Source: Vibrio sp. AND4
Lineage (GTDB): Bacteria; Pseudomonadota; Gammaproteobacteria; Enterobacterales; Vibrionaceae
Length of the DNA stretch: 64,000 nt
Direction: 5' to 3'
Assembly: GCF_000171815.1 (NCBI RefSeq)
Contig: NZ_ABGR01000012.1
Span: forward strand, 27,735 to 91,734
Numbering within the stretch: the stretch's first letter is position 1; each line of letters begins with the position of its first letter. The position numbers were made by a program, and so were the translations under genes. Positions 31,062-41,036 of this stretch are shown here, in pieces. The notes under the pieces were generated by a model, which did not search any database, was not told the origin of the DNA, and was given only the letters and a program-made list of their open reading frames with translations.

Positions 31062-31853
31062 ATGACGCCCGATGTATTATTTGAATCGCTCTGGCAAGAC
31101 TATATCCAACGCCTTTGCCCTTCTGCCGCTAAAGTTCATCAACTTCTTCAAGAAGATGAGCCGCTCATTAATGATCATATTGCGCTACGTACGTTTAATG
31201 TTGAGCCTCTAGGTATTGAAACGTTAGCCAAGCCATTCTTGGCGGTAGGTTACAAAGCTTGTGGCGATTACGTATTTGAAAGCAAAAAACTGGTCGCAAA
31301 GCATTTTGAACATCCAGATCCTAAGCAACCTAAAGTTTTCATCAGTGAATTGAAGGTGGATGAGTGCTCTTCAGAGCTACAAACTATCGTTCATCGGTTA
31401 GTCGAGCAGATCAAGGTGTCCAAGTTGCAAGGCAGTGATTTCTTGTACGGCGGACGTTTGTGGGACCTTAGTTATGCGGATTTCCAAACCTTGGCGAAAG
31501 AGAGTGAATACGCTTCTTGGCTTGCTGCGCACGGTTACGGAGCAAACCACTTTACAGTTAGTGTGAATCAACTCGACCAGTATCAAGAAGTGAAGCAAGT
31601 TAATGACTACCTGCGCACAACAGGCTTCACTATCAACGAGAATGGCGGTGAAGTAAAAGGTACGCCAGAGGTGTTATTAGAGCAATCATCAACCATGGCA
31701 GACAAAGTGCCAGTTACCTTTACGGAAGGCATTGAGGTGATTCCTGGTGGCTTCTATGAGTTTGCTAAGCGTTACCCAATGGATAACGGTGAGTTGTACC
31801 CGGGATTTGTGGCTGCATCGGCGGATAAGATCTTCGAGAGCACCAACGGGTAA
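31062..31853 (+). CDS. DUF1338 (2-oxoadipate dioxygenase/decarboxylase-like) protein
   Basis: The 263-residue protein belongs to the DUF1338/HGLS metal-dependent dioxygenase family as judged from sequence; characterised members convert 2-oxoadipate to 2-hydroxyglutarate. Visible family features are LPSAAKVHQL-like N terminus, DHIALRTFN (with a likely metal-binding His), YGANHFTVSVN and FAKRYP near the C terminus. It is shorter than YdcJ-type members. It lies just downstream of astD, as does a homologue in V. cholerae (from memory). AAGGAG precedes its ATG. The substrate is inferred, not shown. Confidence 0.75.
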   Translation: MTPDVLFESLWQDYIQRLCPSAAKVHQLLQEDEPLINDHIALRTFNVEPLGIETLAKPFLAVGYKACGDYVFESKKLVAKHFEHPDPKQPKVFISELKVDECSSELQTIVHRLVEQIKVSKLQGSDFLYGGRLWDLSYADFQTLAKESEYASWLAAHGYGANHFTVSVNQLDQYQEVKQVNDYLRTTGFTINENGGEVKGTPEVLLEQSSTMADKVPVTFTEGIEVIPGGFYEFAKRYPMDNGELYPGFVAASADKIFESTNG

Positions 31854-32476
31854 AGAAGAGGCGAGAACGGGCTACGCCCTAGAGATGCGGGAACGCTTCG
31901 CTTCGAGAGGCTTACACTCTGGAGTGTTGAAGGCTTCAGCTTTGAAGGTTGGAGTTTGTTGGAATGCGAGAGCGGGCTACGCCCTAGAGATGCGGGGACG
32001 CTTCGCTTCGAGAGGCTTACACTCTGGAGTGTTGAAGGCTTCAGCTTTGAAGGTTGGAGTTTGTTGGAATGCGAGAGCGGGCTACGCCCTAGAGATGCGG
32101 GGACGCTTCGCTTCGGGAGTTTTACATTCTGGAGTGTTGAAGGCTTCAGCTTTAAAGGTTGGAGTTTGTTGGAATGCGAGAGTAGAGATGCGGGAACGCT
32201 TCGCTTCGAGAGGTTTACACTCTGGAGTGTTGAAGGCTTCAGTTTTAAAGGTTGGAGTTTGTTGGAATGCGAGAACGCTTCGCTTTGGAAGAGTTGAATA
32301 CTCGCAATTTAATTGGGCTTTGTCTTGAAGGACGAAGTCCGCTCTCGGAACGCAGTGTTCCCAATTCTCGGCTCTTTGTCTTTTCATCTCAAAGGACGAA
32401 GTCCGATCCTGAAGCGTAGCGTTCTCGGTTCTCGGTTCTCGATTCTTTGTTTCCCGTTCCCGCTTCCCAAAAAAGA
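31854..32476. repeat. repeat-rich, gene-free region before crp
   Basis: The 620-nt segment is built of a 105-bp tandem repeat (31861-32288) and then a mosaic of short inverted-repeat modules such as GGACGAAGTCC (twice), GGAACGCAGTGTTCC and GAACGCTACGCTTC-type hairpins up to about 32460. Several reading frames are open across it because stop codons are rare in the repeat, but none has a convincing start or family. Confidence 0.75.
31861..32288. repeat. 105-bp tandem repeat, four units
   Basis: Units begin with GCGAG at 31861, 31966, 32071 and 32176, giving periods of 105, 105 and 105 bp, and the last full unit is 93 bp (12-bp deletion), ending near 32268. A fifth partial unit follows. The first three units contain GGGCTACGCCC, and all four GAACGCTTCGCTTC or GACGCTTCGCTTC. 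All periods are multiples of three. The repeat belongs to no insertion element I know. Confidence 0.9.
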
Positions 32477-32512
32477 AAAAGCCACCAAACTTGCATTTGG
32501 TGGCTTTTAAAT
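32477..32512 (-). terminator. rho-independent terminator after crp
   Basis: AAAAGCCACCAAA (32477-32489) pairs with TTTGGTGGCTTTT (32496-32508); on the minus strand the stem is followed by T-rich sequence. It ends crp, which reads leftward. Confidence 0.85.
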
Positions 32513-32532
32513 TTTTTAAACGATAATCGGAA

Positions 32533-33165
32533 TTAACGAGTTCCGTAAACAACGATAGTTTTGCCGTGGGCAGAAATTAGGTTCTGCTCTTCTAGCATCT
32601 TCAAGATACGACCTACAGTCTCACGAGAACAGCCAACGATTTGACCGATTTCTTGACGAGTGATCTTGATTTGCATACCGTCTGGGTGCGTCATCGCATC
32701 TGGCTGCTTAGCAAGGTTCAGAAGAGTCTGAGCGATACGACCAGTTACGTCAAGGAACGCGAGATCACCTACTTTTTGGCTCGTAACTTGTAGTCGACGA
32801 GCCATTTGTGCTGACAGGCGCATTAAGATGTCTGGATTAACTTGAATCAACTGACGGAATTTCTTGAAAGAAATCTCAGCTACCTCACAAGGAGATTTAG
32901 CACGAACCCAAGCGGTACGCTCTTGGTCTTCTTCGAATAAACCAAGTTCACCAATGAAGTCGCCCTGGTTGAGGTAAGAAAGGATCATCTCCTTACCTTC
33001 TTCGTCTTTGATAAGAACCGCAACAGAACCTTTAACAATGTAGTACAAAGTCTCTGCTTTCTCGCCCGCGTGAATCAGCGTGCTTTTCGATGGGTACTTA
33101 TGAATATGACAGTGTGAAAGAAACCACTCTAGTGTCGGGTCGGTTTGAGGTTTACCTAGAACCAT
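32533..33165 (-). CDS. crp: cAMP receptor protein CRP
   Basis: CRP binds cAMP and activates or represses genes at TGTGA-N6-TCACA sites. The 210-residue protein has the cyclic-nucleotide domain with the cAMP-contacting [18 protein letters not shown] and the C-terminal helix-turn-helix [20 protein letters not shown]. It is nearly identical to E. coli CRP in these segments. A CRP-like site about 190 bp upstream suggests autoregulation. It lies downstream of prkB on the same strand with 237 nt between. Confidence 0.98.
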   Translation of the reverse strand: MVLGKPQTDPTLEWFLSHCHIHKYPSKSTLIHAGEKAETLYYIVKGSVAVLIKDEEGKEMILSYLNQGDFIGELGLFEEDQERTAWVRAKSPCEVAEISFKKFRQLIQVNPDILMRLSAQMARRLQVTSQKVGDLAFLDVTGRIAQTLLNLAKQPDAMTHPDGMQIKITRQEIGQIVGCSRETVGRILKMLEEQNLISAHGKTIVVYGTR

Positions 33166-33351
33166 AATATCTCACTTCCTCTGCAGGGTACGCTTGCGCT
33201 ATCCGTATTCCAGCAAGCCTGAATTAGCCTACTAGGATAAGAGGACTTTATCTATGCTGCAAGCTCTCTTGTATCTCAGTTCGAAATAGTATCCTTTTTC
33301 AGAAACTATTTCTTGATTTTAATCGTGCCATGATGGAGATTTTCTAAGCAA

Positions 33352-33373
33352 AATTGTGCACATGATCACGGTA
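33352..33373. promoter_or_regulatory. CRP-like site upstream of crp
   Basis: TGTGC (33355-33359), six bases, TCACG (33366-33370): each half differs from consensus by one base. It lies about 190 bp upstream of the crp start. Confidence 0.5.
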
Positions 33374-33402
33374 TGAAAAGTAAGCACTCAAATAAGGGTA
33401 CT

Positions 33403-34272
33403 TTAGCCAATTTTCCCTGTTTCTATCAGTTGCTGAAGAATCGGTCTCACTATGAGTTCCACGGCAAAGCTCATCTTCCCTCCCGGCACCACAATAGTGT
33501 TATGACGAGACATAAATGAGCCATCAATCATTGCCAGTAGGTAGGGGAAGTCGACATTTTTGATACCGCGTAGACGTATTACCACGAAGCTTTCATCCAA
33601 ACTCGGGATGCCTTTGGCGTCGAGTGGGTTGGAAGTATCAACGGTGGGGACACGCTGGAAGTTGATGTGCGTGCGTGAGAACTGTGGCGTAATGTAGTTC
33701 AGATAATCGTCCATCGAGCGCACAATGGAATCCATCACCGCTTCTCTTGAATGACCACGATCGCGCGTGTCACGAACGAATTTTTGAATCCATTCCAAGT
33801 TCACGATTGGCACCATGCCGATCAAAAAATCGACGTGACGTGCCACATTCACATCGCCATCCACCACACCTCCGTGCAAACCCTCATAGAACAGCAGATC
33901 GCTATTCTCTGGTAGGTCTTGCCAAGGTGTGAAGGTGCCCGGCATTTGGTTATATGGGACGGCCTCATCAAAGGTGTGTAGATAGCGGCGCACGCTGCCA
34001 CGACCATCTTCACCAAACTGACGGAAGAAAGTCTCTAGTCCAGAAAAGTCATTGGCTTGAGGGCCAAAGTAGCTGATGTGTTTGCCTTGCTCACGCGCTT
34101 TGCGAATCTCGACATCCATCTCTGGACGTGTAAAGCGGTGGAAGCTATCACCTTCGACCCACGCTGGTTTGACGTTCATCATATTGAACATCTTACGGAA
34201 GGCTTCAGAAGTGGTGGTGGTACCGGCACCGGACGAGCCAGTAACCGCAATAATAGGGTGTTTCGCTGACAT
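33403..34272 (-). CDS. prkB: phosphoribulokinase-like protein PrkB
   Basis: The 289-residue P-loop kinase (from MSAKHPIIAVTGSSGAGTTTT) is like E. coli PrkB/YhfA-region kinase and the bacterial phosphoribulokinase/uridine kinase family. Its substrate in gammaproteobacteria is uncertain. The Walker A motif is GSSGAGTTTT; other family segments are EGDSFHRFTR, FYEGLHGG and TVDTSNPLDAKGIPS. The upstream in-frame extension to 34362 is rejected. It lies between yheU and crp, as in E. coli. Confidence 0.9.
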   Translation of the reverse strand: MSAKHPIIAVTGSSGAGTTTTSEAFRKMFNMMNVKPAWVEGDSFHRFTRPEMDVEIRKAREQGKHISYFGPQANDFSGLETFFRQFGEDGRGSVRRYLHTFDEAVPYNQMPGTFTPWQDLPENSDLLFYEGLHGGVVDGDVNVARHVDFLIGMVPIVNLEWIQKFVRDTRDRGHSREAVMDSIVRSMDDYLNYITPQFSRTHINFQRVPTVDTSNPLDAKGIPSLDESFVVIRLRGIKNVDFPYLLAMIDGSFMSRHNTIVVPGGKMSFAVELIVRPILQQLIETGKIG

Positions 34273-34396
34273 GACAAACCTTGTCGAAAAATACTTACCT
34301 GTAGAGTGCAGCACACGTATGCTGCACAGTCGATGCCCCACTATAGCACGTAACCAAACCATATTATCGAGTAGGATACGGTGAAATGTGAAGGGA

Positions 34397-34609
34397 CTAA
34401 AACTTTGCTTTTAGTTGAATATCAACCGTTTCATGAAGTTCAGAAAATACGATAACCGCTTCGCTTTTCTCTAGTTGGTTTTTGACTTGATCGATTTTAC
34501 TCTGCAATGAAGTTTCCACCGAGCCGTAGTCGGTCCCTTCACGAAGGACGAATTCTCGGATCAAGCTTTCAAGCGTCTCTGGCTCAATGTCTTGCCACGG
34601 AATGATCAT
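34397..34609 (-). CDS. yheU: YheU family protein (UPF0270)
   Basis: The 70-residue protein of unknown function matches Yhe[28 protein letters not shown]. It is mostly helical. It lies between yheT and prkB on the same strand, 66 nt after yheT stops. Confidence 0.9.
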   Translation of the reverse strand: MIIPWQDIEPETLESLIREFVLREGTDYGSVETSLQSKIDQVKNQLEKSEAVIVFSELHETVDIQLKAKF

Positions 34610-34678
34610 AAATACCTCAAAATTTTATGATGTTTAAGTGCGCCTTTTAGATTGTTGATGTCGGCGCATCCTAGTAGT

Positions 34679-35686
34679 TTACTGTGTTTGTGGCTTGGAT
34701 ACAGCACAAAGGTGTTCCGCGGCGATACTTTCGTAGTAGGCTGGCAGTGCCTCTTCCAACCAGAATTTAGGTTTTAGAGCTGTGCCTGCGAGGAAGCCAA
34801 CGTGACCACCATGTTCGTAAAGTCGATAGTCTATGTTGTCTGGCAGCACAAATTTCGGAATGACTTCGTCGGTCATGAAAGGATCGTCTTTGGCATGGAT
34901 GATCAGTGTTGGTAGGGTGATCTGCTGTAACTTGCTTAAGCCAGAACATTGATCGTAATAGTCTTGTGCGTCTTTAAAGCCATGCAGAGGGGCGGTGATC
35001 AGATCGTCAAACTCATACAATCGAGTCACGCGTTTGATTGAATTATATGACAGCGCTAACTCTCCGTGGATTAAGTCGTGTTTTTGTAGCGCGTTGCGTT
35101 TGAGCGAAGAGAGTAAGTAGCGTCGGTAAACTTTGGAAAAGCCTTGTTCAATCCGGTTGGCGCATGCAGCCAAGTCTAATGGTGCAGAGACAATGGTCGC
35201 GGCACTTAAGATGGGATCGTCTTTGTATTGAGCTAAGTAGTTCGCCAACATATTACCGCCAAGGGAGATCCCGACAGCCACTTTAGGATTATTTGGAAAT
35301 TGCCTGTCGAGCTGCTCAAGAAAAAAACGAGCGTCCGTCACTTCACCAGAATGATAGGCGCGGGCTTTTTTGTTCGGTTTTCCGCTGCAACCACGAAAAT
35401 GCATCATCACGGATAGCCAACCCCGTTTTGAGAAGGCGTTCATTAAACCATTAGCATAAGGACTGTAGAAACAGCCTTCTAGCCCATGAAATAGGACGAA
35501 GATCGGTTTGTTGTGTGCGGCTTTGGAACCGGGTTGTTGCGACCACGCCAAATCGAGGAAGTCACCATCTGGTGTATCGAGTGTTTGCCAAATAGGCGTA
35601 AATAACGCTTTCTTGCGGATAAAACGTGGTAGTAGCGTTTGGAGATGCGGGTTTTTAATCCCGGTGGCTGCGAAAAATTGTGTCAT
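34679..35686 (-). CDS. yheT: YheT family alpha/beta hydrolase
   Basis: The 335-residue hydrolase of unknown substrate has an alpha/beta fold with nucleophile Ser in GISLGGN, FHGLEG oxyanion segment, an acid near HAKDDPFM and His in HGGHVGF. E. coli yheT has the same neighbours. Confidence 0.88.
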   Translation of the reverse strand: MTQFFAATGIKNPHLQTLLPRFIRKKALFTPIWQTLDTPDGDFLDLAWSQQPGSKAAHNKPIFVLFHGLEGCFYSPYANGLMNAFSKRGWLSVMMHFRGCSGKPNKKARAYHSGEVTDARFFLEQLDRQFPNNPKVAVGISLGGNMLANYLAQYKDDPILSAATIVSAPLDLAACANRIEQGFSKVYRRYLLSSLKRNALQKHDLIHGELALSYNSIKRVTRLYEFDDLITAPLHGFKDAQDYYDQCSGLSKLQQITLPTLIIHAKDDPFMTDEVIPKFVLPDNIDYRLYEHGGHVGFLAGTALKPKFWLEEALPAYYESIAAEHLCAVSKPQTQ

Positions 35687-35781
35687 ACCTAACTGCTCTC
35701 ATACGGTCCTTCAATGTTCGCTGAAGAAATTATTAATATAATTCTTTATAAGTATAGATATTTTACTGGTTTATGACGGAT

Positions 35782-36261
35782 TTATGGATACTTAACGTTT
35801 GGTACGGGCATAGAGAATGCCTGTTGCAAATGTTCTCCCCCCAATTGACGACAGTACCTAAGCGTCAATGGATCGCCATCATTTTTGACTAATTTTAGCG
35901 AGTTGACGCAGTCGACTAGATCTGATTGTTGCTGCTTTTCGAGTTGTAATTCGAACTGCAATGCTTTGCGATAAAGTGTGTCATTAACTTGTGATTTGAG
36001 GTGGCGACGAAGTTCGCGATAGGCGTGGAGGAGGGCTTCGCTTCGACCAAGGCAGCTTTGCACTAAGTGCCAATCCTGTTCTTGGAAAATAACCCGCTGC
36101 TCATCGAGCCATCTGAGCAGCAGCAGTAGATTGACGTTACCGTGGTAGTTGTTTTGTAATGATAAGCACGCTTCCTTTACTTCTCGTACACCATAAAATT
36201 GCAGACTGAACTGCCAAAGGTGTTCTAAGGTGAGAGTGTATTCTGCATGCTTGTTTGTCAT
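35782..36261 (-). CDS. TIGR02444 family protein
   Basis: The 159-residue protein resembles the small, conserved, helix-rich family TIGR02444, found next to yheS/abc-F genes in Vibrio; its function is unknown. N-terminal HLWQFSLQFYGVREVKEACLSLQ and NVNLLLLLRWLDEQ are visible. The start overlaps the stop of yheS by 4 nt (on the minus strand), so the two are probably translated together. Confidence 0.8.
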   Translation of the reverse strand: MTNKHAEYTLTLEHLWQFSLQFYGVREVKEACLSLQNNYHGNVNLLLLLRWLDEQRVIFQEQDWHLVQSCLGRSEALLHAYRELRRHLKSQVNDTLYRKALQFELQLEKQQQSDLVDCVNSLKLVKNDGDPLTLRYCRQLGGEHLQQAFSMPVPNVKYP

Positions 36262-38177
36262 TGATTAAACTCTAGTTCCATCTGCTCGAGTGTTTCTTGG
36301 GCAGACATCCATTCCATTTCTATTGCTTCAAGATCGGCTTTGCTCGAAGCTTGAAGCGCCAACACTTGGTTAAGTTTAGCTTTGTTTTCGGCTTCATACA
36401 GGGTGTTATCCGCCAATTGCTGTTCTGCTTTCGCGAGTGCTTCGCCTAACTTATCCATTTTGTTTTCTAACTGTGTCAGCGTTTTGCGAATTGGAGCCGT
36501 CTGCTTGCGAAATTCTGCGTCGCGTCGTTTTTGCTCCTTTTTCGCCGCAGCACTGTTAGTGTTATCTTTGACTGGTTGTGCTGCTTGCGCTTCTTTGCGC
36601 TCGGCTTTTTGCTGCTCGGTCAGCCATTTGTAGTAATCATTCAAGTCACCATCGAAGGGGGCGACTTGGCGATCGTGGACCAAGTACAAATCATCGGTTG
36701 TTGCCCGCAGTAGATAGCGGTCGTGCGAAACAATTACCATGGCACCTTCGAATGTTTGCAGTGCCATGGTCAGTGCTTGGCGCATGTCCAAGTCTAAGTG
36801 GTTGGTCGGTTCATCGAGCAGTAATAGGTTTGGTTTCTGCCACACAATGAGCGCCAAGACTAAACGCGCTTTTTCACCACCAGAAAATGGCGCGACTTTC
36901 TCAAGCGCTTTGTCGCCTCGGAAGCCAAAACTACCAAGATAATCACGTAGCTGTTGCTCGGTTTGGTCTGGTGCGATTTGCATCATGTGTTGCAGTGGTG
37001 TTTCTTCTGGGTGCAATGTTTCCAATTGATGCTGAGCGAAGTAACCAATCTTCACGCCTTGTGAGTAAGTGAGATCGCCGCCTTGTGTTGTTAGCTCACC
37101 GGATAGCAGTTTGATCAAGGTTGATTTACCCGCACCGTTGCGACCCAGTAGACCAATGCGACTGCCCGGAACAAGGTTGAGGCGTATCTTTTCTAGGATC
37201 AGCTTGTCTCCATAGCCTGCCGATACTTGATCCATCATCATGATTGGGTTTGGCAGTGCGGCAGGGTCGCGGAACTGGAAACTAAACGGGTTATCGAACT
37301 GAGCGGGTAGAACCTTCTCCATGCGCTCCAGTGCTTTAATGCGGCTTTGTGCTTGGCGAGCTTTTGAGGCTTTGTAGCGGAAGCGGTCGATGTAGCTTTG
37401 CATGTGCGACATCTGTTTCTTTTGCTTCTCGAACATCGCTTGTTGCAGCAGCATTTTTTGTGCACGTTGGTTTTCGAATGACGAGTAGTTACCTGTGTAT
37501 TCGTTCAGCTGCTGGTTTTCGATGTGAATGATGCGACCAACGATTGGATCCAAGAAGTCCCGGTCGTGCGAGATCAGAATTAATGTGCCCGGGTAGCTCT
37601 GCAGCCAGCGCTCTAGCCACATAACGGCGTCCAAATCCAAGTGGTTGGTCGGTTCGTCGAGTAATAGTAGATCAGAGCGGCACAATAGCGCTTGAGCCAA
37701 GTTAAGGCGCATACGCCAACCACCCGAGAACTGGGTCAGGTTCCAACTCATTTGATCTTGGCTAAAGCCCAAGCCGTCCAGCAGCTCAGCAGCACGTGCA
37801 CGAATGCTGTAACCACCAATGGTTTCAATCTTACCGTGGATCTCGGCAACCAGTGTGCCGTTGTCTTTCTCTTCGGCGATGGCCAGTTGATTTTCAAGCT
37901 CACGGAACTCGCGATCACCATCAATGACGTATTCCAGCGCGCTTCGGTCGAGTGCCGGTGTTTCCTGTGCAACCCAAGCTAACTCCCAATGTTGAGGTTG
38001 GCTGAATGAGCCTGCGTCAATCGATAGTTGATCTTTTAGAAGGGCAAACAGCGTCGATTTACCACAGCCGTTTTTACCAACCAGGCCAACTTTGTCGCCG
38101 GGGTGAATGGTTGCAGATGCTTGGTCTAAAAGAGGTTTACCGCCACGCAGTAACTGGATATCAGAGAAGGTAATCAT
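36258..38177 (-). CDS. yheS: ABC-F family ATPase YheS
   Basis: This ABC-F protein (639 residues) lacks membrane domains and should act on the ribosome rather than as a transporter. Two nucleotide-binding domains are present: Walker A GKNGCGKST and GRNGAGKST, signature motifs FSGGWRMRL and FSGGEKARL, Walker B followed by LLLDEPTNHLDLD twice. A linker between them (about 230-310) and a coiled C-terminal domain (about 530-635) complete it. It starts 168 nt from the divergent kefG. Confidence 0.95.
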   Translation of the reverse strand: MITFSDIQLLRGGKPLLDQASATIHPGDKVGLVGKNGCGKSTLFALLKDQLSIDAGSFSQPQHWELAWVAQETPALDRSALEYVIDGDREFRELENQLAIAEEKDNGTLVAEIHGKIETIGGYSIRARAAELLDGLGFSQDQMSWNLTQFSGGWRMRLNLAQALLCRSDLLLLDEPTNHLDLDAVMWLERWLQSYPGTLILISHDRDFLDPIVGRIIHIENQQLNEYTGNYSSFENQRAQKMLLQQAMFEKQKKQMSHMQSYIDRFRYKASKARQAQSRIKALERMEKVLPAQFDNPFSFQFRDPAALPNPIMMMDQVSAGYGDKLILEKIRLNLVPGSRIGLLGRNGAGKSTLIKLLSGELTTQGGDLTYSQGVKIGYFAQHQLETLHPEETPLQHMMQIAPDQTEQQLRDYLGSFGFRGDKALEKVAPFSGGEKARLVLALIVWQKPNLLLLDEPTNHLDLDMRQALTMALQTFEGAMVIVSHDRYLLRATTDDLYLVHDRQVAPFDGDLNDYYKWLTEQQKAERKEAQAAQPVKDNTNSAAAKKEQKRRDAEFRKQTAPIRKTLTQLENKMDKLGEALAKAEQQLADNTLYEAENKAKLNQVLALQASSKADLEAIEMEWMSAQETLEQMELEFNQ

Positions 38178-38344
38178 AGAATTTTAATTCACTTTGCGCA
38201 GTGCGCGTTTCTTGGTCGTTGATCTCGCGATGAATAGTAGGGCTATTGGCGGGAAAAGTCGATCTCTGTGCTTTAATTGCATTATGCTATACAAAAACGT
38301 ATAACAATTTGATAACGGATAAAAATAAAGATAAGGACGCCCAT

Positions 38345-38932
38345 TTGGCTGTTGTTTCGCCCACTCCTCCGAAGGTTCTGGTTATTTATGCTCACCCAGA
38401 ACCGCAAAACTCCATTGCTAACCAAGTGATGATTAAAAAAATTGAATCACTGGGTCATGTCACCGTGCATGAGCTTTATGGTGCATACCCTGATTTCTTT
38501 ATTGATGTGAACCATGAACATGAGCTGCTGCTGACACACGATGTGATTGTTTTTCATCATCCCCTTTATATGTACTCCTGCCCTGCGCTACTAAAAGAGT
38601 GGATGGACCGTGTGCTCGGCAAAGGCTTTGCTTTTGGTGATGGTAGCGCATTAGCGGGCAAGTACTGGCGCAGTGTGATCACGACTGGCGGTAAAGAAGA
38701 TGCGTTCAGCCCGATGGGCTATAACAAATACCCATTGGAGCAAATCCTCCAGCCGTTTGAGCTAACCGCGGCTCTATGCCAGATGCATTGGATTGAACCT
38801 TTGGCCTTGTACTGGTCGCGTAATGTGTCGGACGTTGAACGTTATCAGCATGCGGAGCAATATCGTCAATGGTTGAACAACCCCCTAAAAGAGTGGGATG
38901 AGCAGGGAGGTCTACATGGCGATAACCAGTGA
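38345..38932 (+). CDS. kefG: glutathione-regulated K+ efflux ancillary protein KefG
   Basis: KefG is a flavodoxin-like/NQOR-fold protein needed for full activity of KefB. From a TTG start, preceded by AAGGA (38333-38337) at 7 nt, it has 195 residues, close to E. coli KefG (184). Segments [31 protein letters not shown] and [11 protein letters not shown] match the family. The frame is open to 38246, but no better start fits. It overlaps kefB by about 17 nt. Confidence 0.9.
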   Translation: MAVVSPTPPKVLVIYAHPEPQNSIANQVMIKKIESLGHVTVHELYGAYPDFFIDVNHEHELLLTHDVIVFHHPLYMYSCPALLKEWMDRVLGKGFAFGDGSALAGKYWRSVITTGGKEDAFSPMGYNKYPLEQILQPFELTAALCQMHWIEPLALYWSRNVSDVERYQHAEQYRQWLNNPLKEWDEQGGLHGDNQ

Positions 38933-40712
38933 GTTTCTTCAAAGTAGTGTGGTATTCCTTTCTGCGGCTGTGATTGCGGTGCCGATTGCTCAGCGACTTG
39001 GTCTAGGGTCTGTGCTTGGCTATCTGATTGCTGGTGTTTTAATTGGCCCTTGGGGGCTGGGTTTGATCAGCGATGTGGACGCCATTCTTCACTTTGCTGA
39101 ACTCGGGGTGGTGCTGCTGCTGTTCTTAATTGGCTTGGAGCTTAACCCCAAAAAGTTATGGCAGATGCGCGGACCAATCCTCGGGCTGGGTGGGGCTCAA
39201 GTGATTGTCACTACCGCCGTGATTGGCAGCATCGTCAGCCTGTTTGGTTTGAGCATGCAAGTAAGTTTAGTTATCGGTATGGGGTTGGCTCTTTCGTCCA
39301 CGGCGATTGCACTTAAGGTAATAGAAGAGCAGGGGCAAGCTGGCACGGAAACCGGGCAATCGGGTTTTGCTGTTCTGTTGTTTCAAGACATTGCCGTTAT
39401 TCCTATGCTCGCCATGTTGCCGCTATTGGCAGGTGGTCAAAGTGGTGGTGATTGGTTAGATGCTCTCTGGGTGCTGGCGAGTGTGGTTGCACTGCTGGTA
39501 GGTGGTCACTTCTTACTGCGTCCTTTGTTCCGTTTTGTGGTGATGAGTGGTGTGCGAGAGCTTTTCACTGTTGCTGCACTGCTTGTGGTGCTTGGTATCT
39601 CTGTCGCTATGCAAAAGCTGGGACTGTCAATGGCCCTTGGTACCTTCTTAGCGGGTGTGCTGCTGGCGGAAAGTGAATATCGCCATGAGCTAGAAATCGC
39701 GATTGAACCCTTTAAAGGTCTGCTGCTTGGCTTGTTTTTTATTGCCGTCGGTATGGCGGTGAATCTTGGGTTATTAGCCCTGCAACCATTCGCGATCATT
39801 GGTGCCGTTATTGCTCTCGTTGTGGTCAAAGGTGTGGTGTTGTATGTTTTGGCACGCACCGCCCGAGTTCGTGCCAAGTCACGTAGCCGTATGGCGGCGA
39901 TTTTGAGCCAAGGTGGTGAGTTTGCGTTTGTGATTTTTACTGCGGCAAGTCAAGAGGGCATTCTAACCAAGGAGCAAGTCGCGTTCTTATTGGTTGTGGT
40001 GAGCTTGTCTATGGTGACAACGCCGTTATTGCTAATGGGGCAAAAGAAGTGGTTTGCTCATACGCTCAACCAAGAAGAAGAGAGCGTGGCGACTAATGTG
40101 GTGGATCGCCAACCACGTGTCATCATTGCTGGCTTTGGGCGCTTTGGTCAAATTGTTGGGCGCTTGATGTACGCAAATAAAATCAAAGTAACGGTATTAG
40201 AAAGTGATGCAAGCCAAATTCACTTGCTGCGTAAATATGGCTACAAAGTGTTTTATGGTGATGCGACTCAGATTGATTTGTTACGAGCCGCGGGGGCCGA
40301 TAAAGCGGAAGCGTTAGTGATCTGCACGGACTCGCCAGACGAGGTGATGGCAATTGCCGACATCTGCTGCGTACACTTTCCTAAATTGAAGATCCTTGCT
40401 CGTGCTCGCAGCCGTGTTGAGGCGTATCAGTTGATGAATCATGGTGTACACAACTACTCGCGTGAAACATTTTTAGGTGCGTTAGATCTAGGTCGCCAAG
40501 CGCTCGTAGAACTAGGCATGCATCCTTACCAAGCAAAGCGCGCAGAAGCACATTTTCGCAAGTTAGACAATGCTATGCTCAAGGATTTATTGCCTCGGCA
40601 TAATGAAGACAAAGAACTTGCTCAACGCTCAAAAGAAGCGCGTAAAGAGCTAGAGGAAATCTTCGGTCGCGAAATGGAAAGCGACCAACAGTCACCAAAC
40701 CATTGGAAGTAG
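38916..40712 (+). CDS. kefB: glutathione-gated K+/H+ antiporter KefB
   Basis: KefB exchanges K+ for H+, gated by glutathione adducts, and protects cells against electrophiles. The 598-residue protein (from [15 protein letters not shown]) has about 12 membrane segments in the CPA2 antiporter domain (1-380) and a cytoplasmic RCK domain (about 405-525) with the NAD-binding [19 protein letters not shown] lies 5 nt before the chosen ATG; an upstream ATG at 38898 has no such site. It is cotranscribed with kefG. Confidence 0.93.
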   Translation: MAITSEFLQSSVVFLSAAVIAVPIAQRLGLGSVLGYLIAGVLIGPWGLGLISDVDAILHFAELGVVLLLFLIGLELNPKKLWQMRGPILGLGGAQVIVTTAVIGSIVSLFGLSMQVSLVIGMGLALSSTAIALKVIEEQGQAGTETGQSGFAVLLFQDIAVIPMLAMLPLLAGGQSGGDWLDALWVLASVVALLVGGHFLLRPLFRFVVMSGVRELFTVAALLVVLGISVAMQKLGLSMALGTFLAGVLLAESEYRHELEIAIEPFKGLLLGLFFIAVGMAVNLGLLALQPFAIIGAVIALVVVKGVVLYVLARTARVRAKSRSRMAAILSQGGEFAFVIFTAASQEGILTKEQVAFLLVVVSLSMVTTPLLLMGQKKWFAHTLNQEEESVATNVVDRQPRVIIAGFGRFGQIVGRLMYANKIKVTVLESDASQIHLLRKYGYKVFYGDATQIDLLRAAGADKAEALVICTDSPDEVMAIADICCVHFPKLKILARARSRVEAYQLMNHGVHNYSRETFLGALDLGRQALVELGMHPYQAKRAEAHFRKLDNAMLKDLLPRHNEDKELAQRSKEARKELEEIFGREMESDQQSPNHWK

Positions 40713-40746
40713 TACCCGTGCAGTATCAAGCGGGAGAAGGAAAAAA

Positions 40747-40948
40747 AGTGAAAGCCAAGAAACGTTTTATCGCGGGGGCGAGTTGCCCGCATTGTAGTCA
40801 GCAAGATACTCTGCGCTGGTGGATTGATAACAATATTGAACTGGTTGAATGTGTCGACTGCCATTATACCGAGCAGCGTAAACCGCAATCTGTAGAAAAA
40901 AATAAACACTCAGAACAAGAAATGATTGGTATTTTTAGGCCGGAGTAA
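40747..40948 (+). CDS. yheV: YheV family zinc-ribbon protein
   Basis: The 66-residue protein (GTG start, AAGGA 5 nt before) has two CxxC pairs in ASCPHCSQQDT and ECVDCHYTE, and KRFIAGAS and GIFRPE as in E. coli YheV. Function unknown. It starts just after kefB; an earlier ATG at 40703 overlaps kefB by 10 nt. Confidence 0.85.
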
Positions 40949-41036
40949 TTGAACTTCGTCGATTGATCCCCATAATACTAACATCTCGGTACTTAACCCC
41001 ACGTTGGTTAGGTCAATTAATCTCCCTGGAGTTAGT

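Noticed and set aside
30791..31084. 97-residue frame between astD and the DUF1338 gene
   Set aside because: It starts inside astD, overlaps the DUF1338 start, has no ribosome binding site and no family.
31861..32288. CRISPR array
   Set aside because: The units are 105 bp and directly contiguous with no unique spacers, and no cas genes lie nearby.
31747..32328. 193-residue frame running through the 105-bp repeats and a minus-strand frame at 32082-32552
   Set aside because: Several frames are open because the repeat is stop-poor; the peptide is a simple repeat of the unit and starts inside the DUF1338 gene.
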